Assembly: GCA_024637015.1 (NCBI GenBank) | Contig: JAGXGE010000035.1 | Coordinates: 24,225 to 88,224, forward strand | Origin: Aequorivita sp. | GTDB taxonomy: Bacteria > Bacteroidota > Bacteroidia > Flavobacteriales > Flavobacteriaceae | Length of the DNA stretch: 64,000 nt | Direction of reading: 5' to 3' | In this document: positions 29,102 through 38,032 of the stretch, one piece after another | Layout: each line of letters opens with the position of its first letter | How positions within the stretch are numbered: position 1 is the stretch's first letter | The notes under the pieces: model-generated | Databases searched by the model: none | Told to the model about the DNA's origin: nothing | Seen by the model: only the letters and a program-made list of their open reading frames with translations | Position numbers and translations under genes: made by a program

Positions 29102-30466
29102 TTATTTTTTCACCACTTTTTTAGTTTCGGTTTGTCCATTTTCATCATTGATTTTAATGAAGTAGATTCCTTCGCATAAGGTTGAAATATCCATTTGATT
29201 TTTTTCTTCCGAAGTGAAAAGCAGTTGCCCTAGGTTGTTATAAACGGTTATTTCAGCAATTGAGGTTGTAGATTTTATGTTTAGCAAACCGTTTGTTGGG
29301 TTGGGGTAAAGGTTGAAGAGGTTTGTAGCATTTTCTACTATGCCCAATGGATTTTTGTTTTCGAACCAGATTATTTTATTTTGATCGTATGAAGTAGCAA
29401 GAATGTCAATTTTACTATCATTATTGTAATCATCGGTAAAAATAGAAGATGGAAATGTGAAATCTGCAATCAAGGTTTGTTCAGAGCCAAAGGCGCCTGT
29501 GCCGTCATTTTCTAACCAAGTTATTGTTTCTTCAATATATTTAGCCATTATAATATCATTGTCCCCATCATTATCTAGATCCTCAGCATTTACTTTATCA
29601 ACAGATATGGTGCTGTTTAAAATTATATGCGTAGGGCCAAAAGTACCGTTGCCGTCAGTATTCTCATACCAAGCAACATCATTGGGATAAGAAGTGGATA
29701 CAACATCTAAATCGCCGTCATTGTCCATATCCTTTACTACTACTGTAAAGGTATCACCTGCCGAATTTGTTATTAGTTTTTCTGGACCAAAACTTCCTTG
29801 CCCATTTGTATTTTCAAACCAAACCAACTTACTTAAAAATGAGTCTGAATATACTACATCCATATCTCCGTCGCTGTCTATATCATTTATTTCAAAAGCT
29901 TCGGAGGCGAATACATTATTTGAAATTGATTTTTGTGTGCTAAAAGAACCTAATCCATCTATGTTTTCTAACCAAACAAGTTTGTTTTCACCTGTTGCAA
30001 CAATGTCTATATCTCCATCATTGTCAATATCACTTGTATGTACAACTTTTGTAACTTCCAATGTAGTAATAATCTGCATGGGACCGAAAGTTCCAAGACC
30101 GTCTATATTTTCAAACCATGAAATAACATCACCAAAAGTAGATGCCGAAACAACATCTAAGTCACCATCTCCATCTATATCTGCAGCTTCAAGATAAAGG
30201 GGATAACCTAGGGAAGATGAAATAATTTTGGGTGTGGAAAAGTTACCTTGACCGTCAGAATTTTCAAACCAAACAATTTTATCGCCGATGGAAGAGGTGG
30301 CAAGAACGTCTTTATCTCCATCGCCGTCGATATCTGCCGAATTAGCTGTGTATGGACCAAGTACATCTGGGTGATTCTCTACAATTATATGTGCTTCAAA
30401 ATCTATTTGGGCATTTATAGTAAGGGAAAAAATTATTGCTGAAAAGAAAAATAGTTTTGTTTTCAT
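29102..30466 (-). CDS. FG-GAP/VCBS repeat protein with T9SS sorting domain, 7 units
   Basis: A 454-residue secreted protein: signal peptide ending INAQ, then seven tandem units of about 48 residues, each with a DxDxDGDxD calcium-type loop and an IVWFEN-like strand followed by DGxGxF, and finally a type A T9SS C-terminal domain (LYPNPTNGLLNIKSTTS onward, ending ETKKVVKK). Seven units suggest one seven-bladed propeller of the integrin-alpha type. Export across the outer membrane by type IX secretion follows from the C-terminus. It is the third of three paralogues in tandem. Confidence 0.93.
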   Translation of the reverse strand: MKTKLFFFSAIIFSLTINAQIDFEAHIIVENHPDVLGPYTANSADIDGDGDKDVLATSSIGDKIVWFENSDGQGNFSTPKIISSSLGYPLYLEAADIDGDGDLDVVSASTFGDVISWFENIDGLGTFGPMQIITTLEVTKVVHTSDIDNDGDIDIVATGENKLVWLENIDGLGSFSTQKSISNNVFASEAFEINDIDSDGDMDVVYSDSFLSKLVWFENTNGQGSFGPEKLITNSAGDTFTVVVKDMDNDGDLDVVSTSYPNDVAWYENTDGNGTFGPTHIILNSTISVDKVNAEDLDNDGDNDIIMAKYIEETITWLENDGTGAFGSEQTLIADFTFPSSIFTDDYNNDSKIDILATSYDQNKIIWFENKNPLGIVENATNLFNLYPNPTNGLLNIKSTTSIAEITVYNNLGQLLFTSEEKNQMDISTLCEGIYFIKINDENGQTETKKVVKK

Positions 30467-30512
30467 TTGAACCGATTTTGATTATACTAAATATAAACAA
30501 AAAAGAAACAAA

Positions 30513-31883
30513 TTATCGTTTTATGGCCCTTTTGGTTTCTATCTGTCCGTTTTCGTCTTTGATTTTTACGAAATAAATCCCTTGACTTAAAGATGAAATA
30601 TCTACTTGATTGTTTTCTTCGGAAATGAAAATGAGCTGGCCTAGATTGTTGTAAACAGTTATTTCAGAAACAGTTGAAGAGCTATTTACAGTAAGCAATC
30701 CTTGTGTAGGATTTGGGTAAATATTGAAAAGGCTGGCGGTGTTTTCTTCTATGGATAATGGGCCGCGGTTTTCGAACCAGATTATTTGGTCGTCTTCAAA
30801 AATAATATTTACATAAATACCGGCAGCTATATCCATTTTGGAATCTCCGTTAAAATCATCAACAATTATGGCTACCGGGCTAAATTCATCTGAATAAAAA
30901 ACCTGTGGTGCACCGAAATTTCCGTTACCGTCATTTTCCAGCCATATAAGTTCTCCATCAAAAAGCATAGAAGCAAAAAGATCTTTGTCGCCATCGCCAT
31001 CAATATCTTCAGCATACATTTTATAGGCCAAACTTATATCTTCAACAATGATAATAGGAGTACTAAAATTGCCCAATCCATCCAGGTTTTCGTACCACGC
31101 TATGTATTCGCTATCGGAAATGGAAACTGCATCTAAATCGCCATCATTGTCAATGTCTGCTAAAACAACCGTATTTGTCCAAATTGCTTCATCAGTTATT
31201 ACCTTCTCGGATCCAAAAGTACCTTGGCCATCCATATTTTCATACCATGCAACCATATTTCTTGGCCAGTCTGCCACGATTACATCCATATCCCCATCGC
31301 CATCAATATCCCCCGCTTGAAGGGATTCTGTGTAGGCTTCCTCTGAAATTATCCTTTCTGGCGCAAAGGTGCCTAGCCCGTCTAAATTTTCTAACCAACT
31401 GATTTTGAAATTACCGCCCGCAACAATGTCAATGTCACCATCTCCATCCATATCTTTTGCATCTACCGTTTGTACATAGGTAAAATTTCCTGCAAGGGTT
31501 AAGGGACCAAAGTTTCCCAATCCATCTAAATTTTCGAACCACGCTATTTTATGGTCGTTGTTTGAAATAGCAATGAGGTCCAAGTCATTATCGTTGTCTA
31601 TATCGACGAGGGAAAGACCCATTGGATAGTGCATTGCGGAAGAGATAACTATGGGTTCAGAAAAATTTCCTAGGCCATCCACATTTTTGAACCATACAAC
31701 TTTATCTCCTCTTGTAGATGTAGCGAACAAATCTTTATCTCCATCTCCATCAATATCAGCAGAAGCTAAGGCAAAAGGGCCATCAACTACGGGATTTGAA
31801 TCTACAATGATGTGTGGTTCAAAATCTATTTGGGCATAGCTATTTAGGGCGAAAAGAATTATTAGAAGTATGGCCTTTTTCAT
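30513..31883 (-). CDS. FG-GAP/VCBS repeat protein with T9SS sorting domain, 7 units
   Basis: A 456-residue paralogue of its neighbours. The mature part begins QIDFEPHIIVDSNP, almost the same opening as the other two. Seven repeat units with loops such as DIDGDGDKD and DMDGDGDID follow, the last one shortened and diverged (DDFNGDSKMD). The C-terminal sorting domain opens IYPNPTQGLLTVNSSS and ends in a basic tail, EIKRAIKR-like. Its start lies 10 bases after the end of the 811-residue paralogue, pointing to one transcript. Confidence 0.93.
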   Translation of the reverse strand: MKKAILLIILFALNSYAQIDFEPHIIVDSNPVVDGPFALASADIDGDGDKDLFATSTRGDKVVWFKNVDGLGNFSEPIVISSAMHYPMGLSLVDIDNDNDLDLIAISNNDHKIAWFENLDGLGNFGPLTLAGNFTYVQTVDAKDMDGDGDIDIVAGGNFKISWLENLDGLGTFAPERIISEEAYTESLQAGDIDGDGDMDVIVADWPRNMVAWYENMDGQGTFGSEKVITDEAIWTNTVVLADIDNDGDLDAVSISDSEYIAWYENLDGLGNFSTPIIIVEDISLAYKMYAEDIDGDGDKDLFASMLFDGELIWLENDGNGNFGAPQVFYSDEFSPVAIIVDDFNGDSKMDIAAGIYVNIIFEDDQIIWFENRGPLSIEENTASLFNIYPNPTQGLLTVNSSSTVSEITVYNNLGQLIFISEENNQVDISSLSQGIYFVKIKDENGQIETKRAIKR

Positions 31884-31893
31884 TTTTGGGAAT

Positions 31894-34329
31894 TTAATTT
31901 TTTAGAATCTTTTTTGTTTCGGTCTGTCCGTTTTCGTCCTTAATTTTTAGGTAGTAGATGCCTTCACTTAAAGTTGAAATATCTATTTGATTTTTGTTTT
32001 CAGAAGTGAGAAGGAGTTGGCCGAGGTTGTTATAAATGGTTATTTCAGCAATTGAAGTTGCGGATTTTATATTCAACACTCCGTTGGTAGGGTTTGGGTA
32101 GAGGGTGAAAAGGTTTGTTTTGTTTTCTTCAATGTTTAATGGGCCAAGGTTTTCGAACCAGATTATTTCATCTAAAGAATAAGACGATGCTAGCACGTCC
32201 ATTTTTCCATCGCCGTTAATATCATCTGCAAATACACAAGTTGTGTTATTAACTTGAGAGGAGACTATTTGTTCTGAACCAAAATTCCCATTACCAAGAT
32301 TTTCATGCCAAAAGACCGTATTGCTAGAAAAGGAAGCTGTAAGTACATCCATATCCCCATCGGCATCTAAGTCTTTAGCATAAACTTCAAAGGCGCCATC
32401 TGTATTATTATTTACAGCTCTCAATGGGCCAAAATTTCCCTGCCCATCAATATTTTCGAACCATATCGCAGAGGAGTTCCCAAACGAGGAAGCAAGGACG
32501 TCCTGATCGCCGTCATTATCCATATCTTTTATATCTATGGATAATGAACCACTTATTTCTGTTGAAATTGCTTGTTGCGCTCCAAAGTTGCCTCCCCCGT
32601 TATTTTCATGCCAAAATAGGACATCATTACAATAGTCTACTGCAACTAAATCTAAAAGTCCATCATTGTCAATATCTGCGGCTCTAACAGATTCTATACA
32701 CACGCCTGTGTTATTAATAACTTGGGTTGGGCCAAAATTTCCTAGGCCATTTGTGTTTTCATACCATAAGAGTCCAAAATCACCACCGGAAACAATATCA
32801 ATATCACCATCATTATCTACATCCATAGGATAGGTTACATAAGGAGATGAATTAAGCGGGCTAAATATATGAGCTGTGAAAGAGGTGCCCTGCCCATCCA
32901 TATTTTCAAACCATGCTACTGTGTTATCATAATATGATTCAGAAACTACATCCATGTCTCCATCGCCATCAATGTCTGCCGCATCAATAGAGATTGGATA
33001 ATTCAATTGTAAAGAAATGGTTTTTGGTGAAGAAAAGTTTCCTATACCATCAAGATTTTCTAGCCAAGATATTTTATCATCACCATTTGATGCGGAAATC
33101 AAGTCTTTATCGCCGTCACCATCCATATCAATAGACATAACTGTATATGGTCTGTTGGTTCCGTTAATTTCCACCACAACATATTGAGGACCAAAATTTC
33201 CTTGTCCATCAGTATTTATGTAATATGCTATTTTGTCATCTGTGGCAGAGGCGGAAATTAAATCTAAATCGCCATCGTTATCCAAATCTGCTAAATTGAT
33301 TTCCCGAAGATATTCTATTTGGTTTGTTATTTGTTGTTTTGGCCCGAAATTACCAAGACCATCCAGATTTTTATACCAGTATATTATTCCTCGGTAATTA
33401 GCGCCAGAGATTACGTCCAAATCGCCATCATTATCCACATCTGCTGTAGTTACCAAAAATTGATTTTGTACATCAGCACTCACTAAGCGTTGTGGACCAA
33501 AATTGCCCTGTCCGTTTAAATTTTCATACCAGACTATTTTCTGGTCGAATAATAGGGAAGTGGCAAGAACGTCTTTATCTCCATCGCCATCAATATCTGC
33601 CGCCGAAACCCCTTGTGGACGTTGCACATTTGTAGAGATAACTTGTTTGGGGCCGAAATCTCCTTGACCATTGATATTCTTGAACCATGATACATTTTCA
33701 TTTGTATAGTCTGAGACCAAAATATCCATATCGCCATCGCTATCAAGATCTGCCACATAAATATTATTATAGCTAGCTGAATTGTTAGCGATAATGTGCT
33801 CTTCAGAAAAAGTGCCTTGCCCATCCATGTTTTCAAACCATGCTATTGAATTGGTTGAGCTGGAATTTGCAGTAATATCCATATCACCATCACCGTCCAT
33901 GTCTGCTGCTTGAATTTCTCTGGCTTGTGTATCTGGAGCGCTAACAGTTTGCGGAGTTGCAAAATTTCCTTGACCGTCTATGTTTTCATACCAAAAGATA
34001 CCATAATAGGTAGCATTAACTAAATCTATATCACCATCATTATCTATATCTATAGCGATTACTTGGTTGGTTCTAATCGCGTTTTCTGTGATTATTTGTT
34101 GTGCTCCGAAACTTCCATTTGTATTTTTATACCAAGCTAATTTGGTGTCGTTTATGGAAGAAGATATCATATCCATATCACCATCACCATCAAGGTCGGC
34201 GGCATATACCGATGTTGGATTGTTTGTTCCGCCCGTATCGTCAACTATAATGTGTGGCTCAAAATCAATTTGGGCACTAATGGTAAAAGAGAAAAGTAAG
34301 GTTGAAAGGAAAAGTAATTTTGTTTTCAT
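31894..34329 (-). CDS. FG-GAP/VCBS repeat protein with T9SS sorting domain, 14 units
   Basis: An 811-residue secreted protein, first of the three tandem paralogues. Signal peptide ends TISAQ; then I count fourteen units with loops such as DLDGDGDMD and DIDNDGDID, each followed by a WYEN/WFEN strand and DGQGNFG. Fourteen is twice the seven seen in the other two, which fits two seven-bladed propellers made by an internal doubling. The C-terminal domain (LYPNPTNGVLNIKSATS) directs T9SS export. A role in binding surface glycans or proteins is plausible from the family but unproven. Confidence 0.94.
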   Translation of the reverse strand: MKTKLLFLSTLLFSFTISAQIDFEPHIIVDDTGGTNNPTSVYAADLDGDGDMDMISSSINDTKLAWYKNTNGSFGAQQIITENAIRTNQVIAIDIDNDGDIDLVNATYYGIFWYENIDGQGNFATPQTVSAPDTQAREIQAADMDGDGDMDITANSSSTNSIAWFENMDGQGTFSEEHIIANNSASYNNIYVADLDSDGDMDILVSDYTNENVSWFKNINGQGDFGPKQVISTNVQRPQGVSAADIDGDGDKDVLATSLLFDQKIVWYENLNGQGNFGPQRLVSADVQNQFLVTTADVDNDGDLDVISGANYRGIIYWYKNLDGLGNFGPKQQITNQIEYLREINLADLDNDGDLDLISASATDDKIAYYINTDGQGNFGPQYVVVEINGTNRPYTVMSIDMDGDGDKDLISASNGDDKISWLENLDGIGNFSSPKTISLQLNYPISIDAADIDGDGDMDVVSESYYDNTVAWFENMDGQGTSFTAHIFSPLNSSPYVTYPMDVDNDGDIDIVSGGDFGLLWYENTNGLGNFGPTQVINNTGVCIESVRAADIDNDGLLDLVAVDYCNDVLFWHENNGGGNFGAQQAISTEISGSLSIDIKDMDNDGDQDVLASSFGNSSAIWFENIDGQGNFGPLRAVNNNTDGAFEVYAKDLDADGDMDVLTASFSSNTVFWHENLGNGNFGSEQIVSSQVNNTTCVFADDINGDGKMDVLASSYSLDEIIWFENLGPLNIEENKTNLFTLYPNPTNGVLNIKSATSIAEITIYNNLGQLLLTSENKNQIDISTLSEGIYYLKIKDENGQTETKKILKN

Positions 34330-34389
34330 TTGAAATATTTAGTAGGGCACAAAGTACTTTTTTCCTACAATATATTCAAATGATAAAAA

Positions 34390-35622
34390 TCATTTCTTCA
34401 AATTTCTGAATCGTTGCAATAGTGTAGGATGTGAATAATGCGCAAACACATAAAGCGGGTGCGGGGTAAGGTTGCTCAAACTGTTTTTTGAGAGCTTTTT
34501 TAAGCCCGAAATTAAGGGTGGGCCTGCATATGTGGTATTGGCGAAATTGTCTGCTTGGTATTCGAACTTTCTGCTTAAATAATTCATCAGTAAGCTTGTA
34601 ATACCTGAAATTGGGCTGTAAAGTACACCAAAAGCTATCAGCCCAATATGAAATGAGGGTTGCGAAACATTCAAGGCTTCCGAAAGCAAGGGGTTTCCAA
34701 TAAATAATGATAATAACCAAAGGGTAAAACCTGTAGTTATAATAGCGGCAAAAAGATTGATGATGATGTGATTGCGTTTATAATGGCCAACTTCATGGGC
34801 GAGGACGGCTACAATTTCTTCTTCGTTTAAATCTTTTATAAGGGTGTCGTAAAGTGTTACGCGCTTTTCACTTCCAAAACCTGAGAAATAGGCGTTGGCT
34901 TTCGTACTGCGCTTGCTGCCGTCTATTACAAATATTTTCTCGAGGGTGAAACCAACTTTTGAGGCGTATGTTTCAATTTTGGAACGCAGTGTACCTTCTT
35001 CTAGTGGGGTTTGTTTGTTAAATAATGGGACGATGAAACGTGCATAAAAAAGATTCATCAATACTGTAAATACAGTTACGATTCCCCAAGCATAGAGCCA
35101 AAAGTTTTTGCCAGTGCTTTGATAAAACCAGATGATAGCACCTAAAATAATGCCACCAATAATGGCACCCATCAGCCATCCTTTCACTTTGTCAAAGAAA
35201 AAAGTTTTTCGCGTGGTTTTGTTAAAGCCGTATTTTTCTTCGATAACGAAAGTGCTGTAATAGTTAAAGGGCGTGGTGAGGATATCGCTTGCAATCATAA
35301 TAATCCCGAAAAAAACTAAGGCGATTATTATATCTTTGTTTGATACGGAACGGGCTAAATCATCTACATAAGCAAAGCCATCCAAAAAGAAGAATAGGAG
35401 GGTAGCAATGAGTGAGACAGTTGCTGTTAGCGTACTGAATTTATTGCGTTCCTTTTTGTAGCGTTGCGATTTTTTATATTCTTCTTCATCAAAAACGTCT
35501 TGCAATTCTGAAGGAAGTGGGTCGTTGAAATGTTTTGCATTTAAGTAATCCAAGATTTGGTCAATGACGAAGCTGATGACTAAGATTGCTATTATTATGT
35601 AGAAAAGAGTTTCTGGTTTCAA
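34390..35622 (-). CDS. M48-family (Ste24-like) zinc metalloprotease
   Basis: A 410-residue membrane protease of the Ste24/CAAX prenyl protease 1 type. The zinc motif is AHEVGHYKRNH (HExxH) and the third ligand is the Glu in SRKFEYQADNFA. There are about seven hydrophobic segments in addition to an N-terminal one (FYIIIAILVISFVIDQI). Bacterial members handle membrane-protein quality control or unknown peptides, since prenylation is absent. It lies downstream of the SpoU methyltransferase gene, separated by the C-rich double palindrome. Confidence 0.94.
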   Translation of the reverse strand: MKPETLFYIIIAILVISFVIDQILDYLNAKHFNDPLPSELQDVFDEEEYKKSQRYKKERNKFSTLTATVSLIATLLFFFLDGFAYVDDLARSVSNKDIIIALVFFGIIMIASDILTTPFNYYSTFVIEEKYGFNKTTRKTFFFDKVKGWLMGAIIGGIILGAIIWFYQSTGKNFWLYAWGIVTVFTVLMNLFYARFIVPLFNKQTPLEEGTLRSKIETYASKVGFTLEKIFVIDGSKRSTKANAYFSGFGSEKRVTLYDTLIKDLNEEEIVAVLAHEVGHYKRNHIIINLFAAIITTGFTLWLLSLFIGNPLLSEALNVSQPSFHIGLIAFGVLYSPISGITSLLMNYLSRKFEYQADNFANTTYAGPPLISGLKKLSKNSLSNLTPHPLYVFAHYSHPTLLQRFRNLKK

Positions 35623-35631
35623 GTGGAAAAA

Positions 35632-35659
35632 TTTAGATTAAAAATTCAAGATTCGAAAC
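35632..35659. repeat. Heptad array, 4 x 7 bp, next to C-rich palindrome
   Basis: Units TTTAGAT, TAAAAAT, TCAAGAT and TCGAAAC run directly into the C-rich palindrome at 35659. A similar neighbourhood occurs at 54.65 kb. Confidence 0.6.
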
Positions 35660-35726
35660 ATCCCCCTAGCCCCCTTCAAAGGGGGGATTAACCCCCTCTC
35701 TTTGAAGGGAGGGCTGGGGAGGGATG
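35659..35726. repeat. Two inverted C-rich palindromic elements forming a long hairpin
   Basis: One copy reads inward from each side: CATCCCCCTAGCCCCC-TTCAAAGGGGGG (35659-35686) and CCCCCTCTCTTTGAAGGG-AGGGCTGGGGAGGGATG (35692-35726). Together they can fold into a 68-nt stem between the methyltransferase gene and the M48 gene and may act as terminator. Related single copies are at 54647 and 61532. Confidence 0.8.
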
Positions 35727-35727
35727 T

Positions 35728-36549
35728 TTAAAACCCACGTTGTCGCTTGGCTTCAAATATAAGGATTCCCGCCGCTACGGAAACGTTCATGCTGTCTATT
35801 TCGCCTTGCATTGGGATGATGATGTTTTGGGTGCTTTTTTCGATCCATTCTTCCGAAAGTCCAGTAGCTTCTGTGCCTACGACTATTGCAGTTGCTTTTT
35901 TGAAATCGCAAGTGTGATAAGTTACTGATGCTTGTAATGCGGCGCAGTATATGTTGATGTTATTTTCTTTCAAAAAAGAAATGATTTCTGTAGTACTGCC
36001 TGTGGCAATTTTATTTGTAAACAAACAACCCACGCTGCTACGGATGATGTTTGGATTGTACATATCTGTCTTTGGGTTTGCGATAATTACGGCATCGACA
36101 TTGGCAGCGTCTGCTGTTCGGAGTAGGGCACCGATATTTCCAGGTTTTTCTGGGGCCTCAATAATTAGCACTAATGGACTATTTAACTTGGGACCCTGAG
36201 AGGAGCCGAAGGGTAGGTTTGATATGTTTAATTCTTTCGTGTTTGCAATTGCTAAAACGCCTTCAGAGGAACCTCGATAGGCTAACTTTTCATAAATTTC
36301 CGAAGTTATTTCTATGAATTCCGCTTCGCTATTGGCGGATTCTTTTAGTGCAAAAATTTCTTCTTCGGGAATAATTTCAGGGCAAAAAAGTAGAGTTTTC
36401 AAAAGGTAGCCGCCTTTTATTGCTAATGAAATTTCACGCAGGCCTTCAATGATGAAAAGGTTTGTTTTGCGACGTTCACGTGATTTTTCCTGCAATAAAA
36501 CAATTTGCTTTATCAGCGGATTATGAAAACTTGTGATGTTTTTGTGCAT
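35728..36549 (-). CDS. SpoU/TrmH-family RNA 2'-O-methyltransferase
   Basis: A 273-residue RNA methyltransferase. The N-terminal part is the substrate-binding domain (LIKQIVLLQEKSRERRKTNLF). The knot domain carries the three SpoU motifs: EAPEKPGNIGALLRTADAA, AIVVGTEATGLSEEWI and IPMQGEIDSMNVSVAAGIL. The target is rRNA or tRNA, not decidable here (RlmB or TsnR-like). Near residues 113-120 the protein reads LPFGSSQGPKLN, which comes from an in-frame copy of the CCCTGAG palindrome placed in the linker just before the knot domain. Confidence 0.92.
   Translation of the reverse strand: MHKNITSFHNPLIKQIVLLQEKSRERRKTNLFIIEGLREISLAIKGGYLLKTLLFCPEIIPEEEIFALKESANSEAEFIEITSEIYEKLAYRGSSEGVLAIANTKELNISNLPFGSSQGPKLNSPLVLIIEAPEKPGNIGALLRTADAANVDAVIIANPKTDMYNPNIIRSSVGCLFTNKIATGSTTEIISFLKENNINIYCAALQASVTYHTCDFKKATAIVVGTEATGLSEEWIEKSTQNIIIPMQGEIDSMNVSVAAGILIFEAKRQRGF
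36194..36213. repeat. CCCTGAG-GAAGGG palindromic element, copy 2, inside a gene
   Basis: CCCTGAGAGGAGCCGAAGGG lies in frame within the SpoU methyltransferase gene, encoding PFGSSQG in an interdomain linker. Confidence 0.75.
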
Positions 36550-36553
36550 CCTG

Positions 36554-36561
36554 CAAAGATA
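36554..36561 (-). promoter_or_regulatory. -7 element of the SpoU methyltransferase gene
   Basis: Reverse complement TATCTTTG, 4 bases upstream of the start codon at 36549, which would make a nearly leaderless message. Confidence 0.45.
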
Positions 36562-36563
36562 GG

Positions 36564-37208
36564 CTACTGAAACTTATATCCGGTGCCCAAATTGAAGCGT
36601 AAACCGAACCCAAGATTGAAGTAATTAACCCCACCAAAGGTATCTTCAAGTTCATCTGCAACATGTATGGTCATAAAATCGTGGCGAAGTTCGGGGGCTA
36701 CATACATGGAAATGTAATTTGCAAGGCGGTAACTAACTTCGGGACGAAGCCACACAGCAGTGCCCCGGTCTTCAAAATTATCACCCAAACCTCTGTTGTA
36801 ATACCCCGAATGACCCACACCAACGCCAATGGAAAGATCAAAACGTTGCACTTGTTTTTCATAGCCAACTACAGCACCAATGGTAAAATTTGTGGTTTCC
36901 TCATAATTCCCGACTAAGGCAGTATTGTTTACTTTGCCGGAAAAGAAGCTAAAGGCCGGGCCTACGTAAAAATCTTTCAAAACATTCAACTTCATCTGAA
37001 ACTGAGCGCCAATTTGAAGATCCATGCCATTGTTTACAAAATTATCTCCAAAAGACATTGGTACATAAGGACCGAAGGTAATGCTTCCTATTTTTCTACC
37101 AGTTTGTTGTTGCGAGCTTTCGTTTTCAACATTGTTTTCAGTTTGTTGAGCAAATGTTACTGTTGAAATAAAAAGTACACAAAGAAGGGTTTTAATATTC
37201 AAAAACAT
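36564..37208 (-). CDS. Outer-membrane beta-barrel protein
   Basis: A 214-residue protein with a signal peptide (STVTFAQ cleavage) and about eight amphipathic strands after residue 40, e.g. IGSITFGPYVPMSFGDN, FYVGPAFSFFSGK and YISMYVAPELRHDFM, ending in an aromatic residue pattern (GTGYKFQ with a terminal hydrophobic strand). This suits a small porin-like or OmpW/OmpX-like barrel in the outer membrane. Its start overlaps the end of the upstream lipoprotein gene by 17 bases, indicating coupled translation. Confidence 0.82.
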   Translation of the reverse strand: MFLNIKTLLCVLFISTVTFAQQTENNVENESSQQQTGRKIGSITFGPYVPMSFGDNFVNNGMDLQIGAQFQMKLNVLKDFYVGPAFSFFSGKVNNTALVGNYEETTNFTIGAVVGYEKQVQRFDLSIGVGVGHSGYYNRGLGDNFEDRGTAVWLRPEVSYRLANYISMYVAPELRHDFMTIHVADELEDTFGGVNYFNLGFGLRFNLGTGYKFQ

Positions 37209-37881
37209 AAGTGTTGTCTTCGTTGGTTAGTGGAATTTCAATTGTTTGAATGGGTCCCGCATTTATGGAATATTTAAAAATAACATTGCTGCCTTGAATA
37301 CTGTATATTGGGATGATTTCATTCTGCGATGAAGGCGATAGCGTCCCGGAGGAGCTTTCGGAAAGATTGCAATTATCCGGCGGGTCAATCACGTTTAATG
37401 GCAGTTCGCAGTCAGAGGGGGTGAATAGCAATTCATAGCTCACAGTGTTTTGATCGCTTGTATTATTGTTGAGGTTTAAATTAAGTTTTGCGCGTTTTCC
37501 CAAAACGATGGTTCCCATATCATAAAGAACCCTATCCCCATGTTGTGGCGAATAATAAGCACGGCTGGAGTAGGTGTGATTGATTTCTTGATTGTAAAAA
37601 TTATCCACATTTATAAAAATATCCAGCGGATCAAATTGCTCATCCAATGAAACCAAGCTAAAATTTCCGGAGGCATCGGTACTTGTTTGCCCTAATGCAT
37701 CGCCCAAAGCACTTGTTATAACACTTATGTTTGGCAGTGCATTGCCTTGAGTGTCTGTAATTTTTCCTTTAATTAATAGGCGTCGGTTGTTTTCAATATC
37801 TACATCGTCACCAATGCAACTTACGGTTGCCAAAACAGTTAGAAGCAATAAAATTTTAAGAAAGTTTTGTTTCATTTTCAT
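37192..37881 (-). CDS. Lipoprotein with carboxypeptidase-like regulatory domain
   Basis: A protein of about 229 residues starting at MKMKQNFLKI; a longer frame from 37926 adds 15 residues that spoil the signal peptide and is not preferred. Lipobox TVSC gives the lipid Cys at position 22. A CarboxypepD_reg-like beta sandwich follows (GKITDTQGNALPNISVITSA, then TSTDASGNFSLVSLDEQ), and a beta-rich C-terminal part with several Cys. It overlaps the next gene, a beta-barrel, so the two may form an outer-membrane pair. Confidence 0.78.
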   Translation of the reverse strand: MKMKQNFLKILLLLTVLATVSCIGDDVDIENNRRLLIKGKITDTQGNALPNISVITSALGDALGQTSTDASGNFSLVSLDEQFDPLDIFINVDNFYNQEINHTYSSRAYYSPQHGDRVLYDMGTIVLGKRAKLNLNLNNNTSDQNTVSYELLFTPSDCELPLNVIDPPDNCNLSESSSGTLSPSSQNEIIPIYSIQGSNVIFKYSINAGPIQTIEIPLTNEDNTYVFEY

Positions 37882-37973
37882 AACGTATAAAGAAGCAAGG
37901 ATACTGAAAAAAAACGATGTGGTCAAGGCTAAAAATGTTAACCTTCCATTATCTTAAACTCACAAACCTTTCT

Positions 37974-38004
37974 AAAAAGCTTCCCAAACCCAGGAAGCTT
38001 TTTT
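37974..38004 (+). terminator. Terminator-like hairpin in a divergent gap
   Basis: AAAAAGCTTCC and GGAAGCTTTTTT around an 8-base loop. It lies between two divergent genes, where no transcript is expected to end, so it may instead be an attenuator for the forward gene or the end of an unseen small RNA. Confidence 0.55.
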
Positions 38005-38032
38005 ACATTTAGTGGTTACTAAAACAACCATC

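Noticed and set aside
30513..34329. Forward-strand open frames opposite the FG-GAP genes
   Set aside because: They are antisense shadows caused by the repeated calcium-loop codons; the reverse frames have signal peptides and sorting domains.
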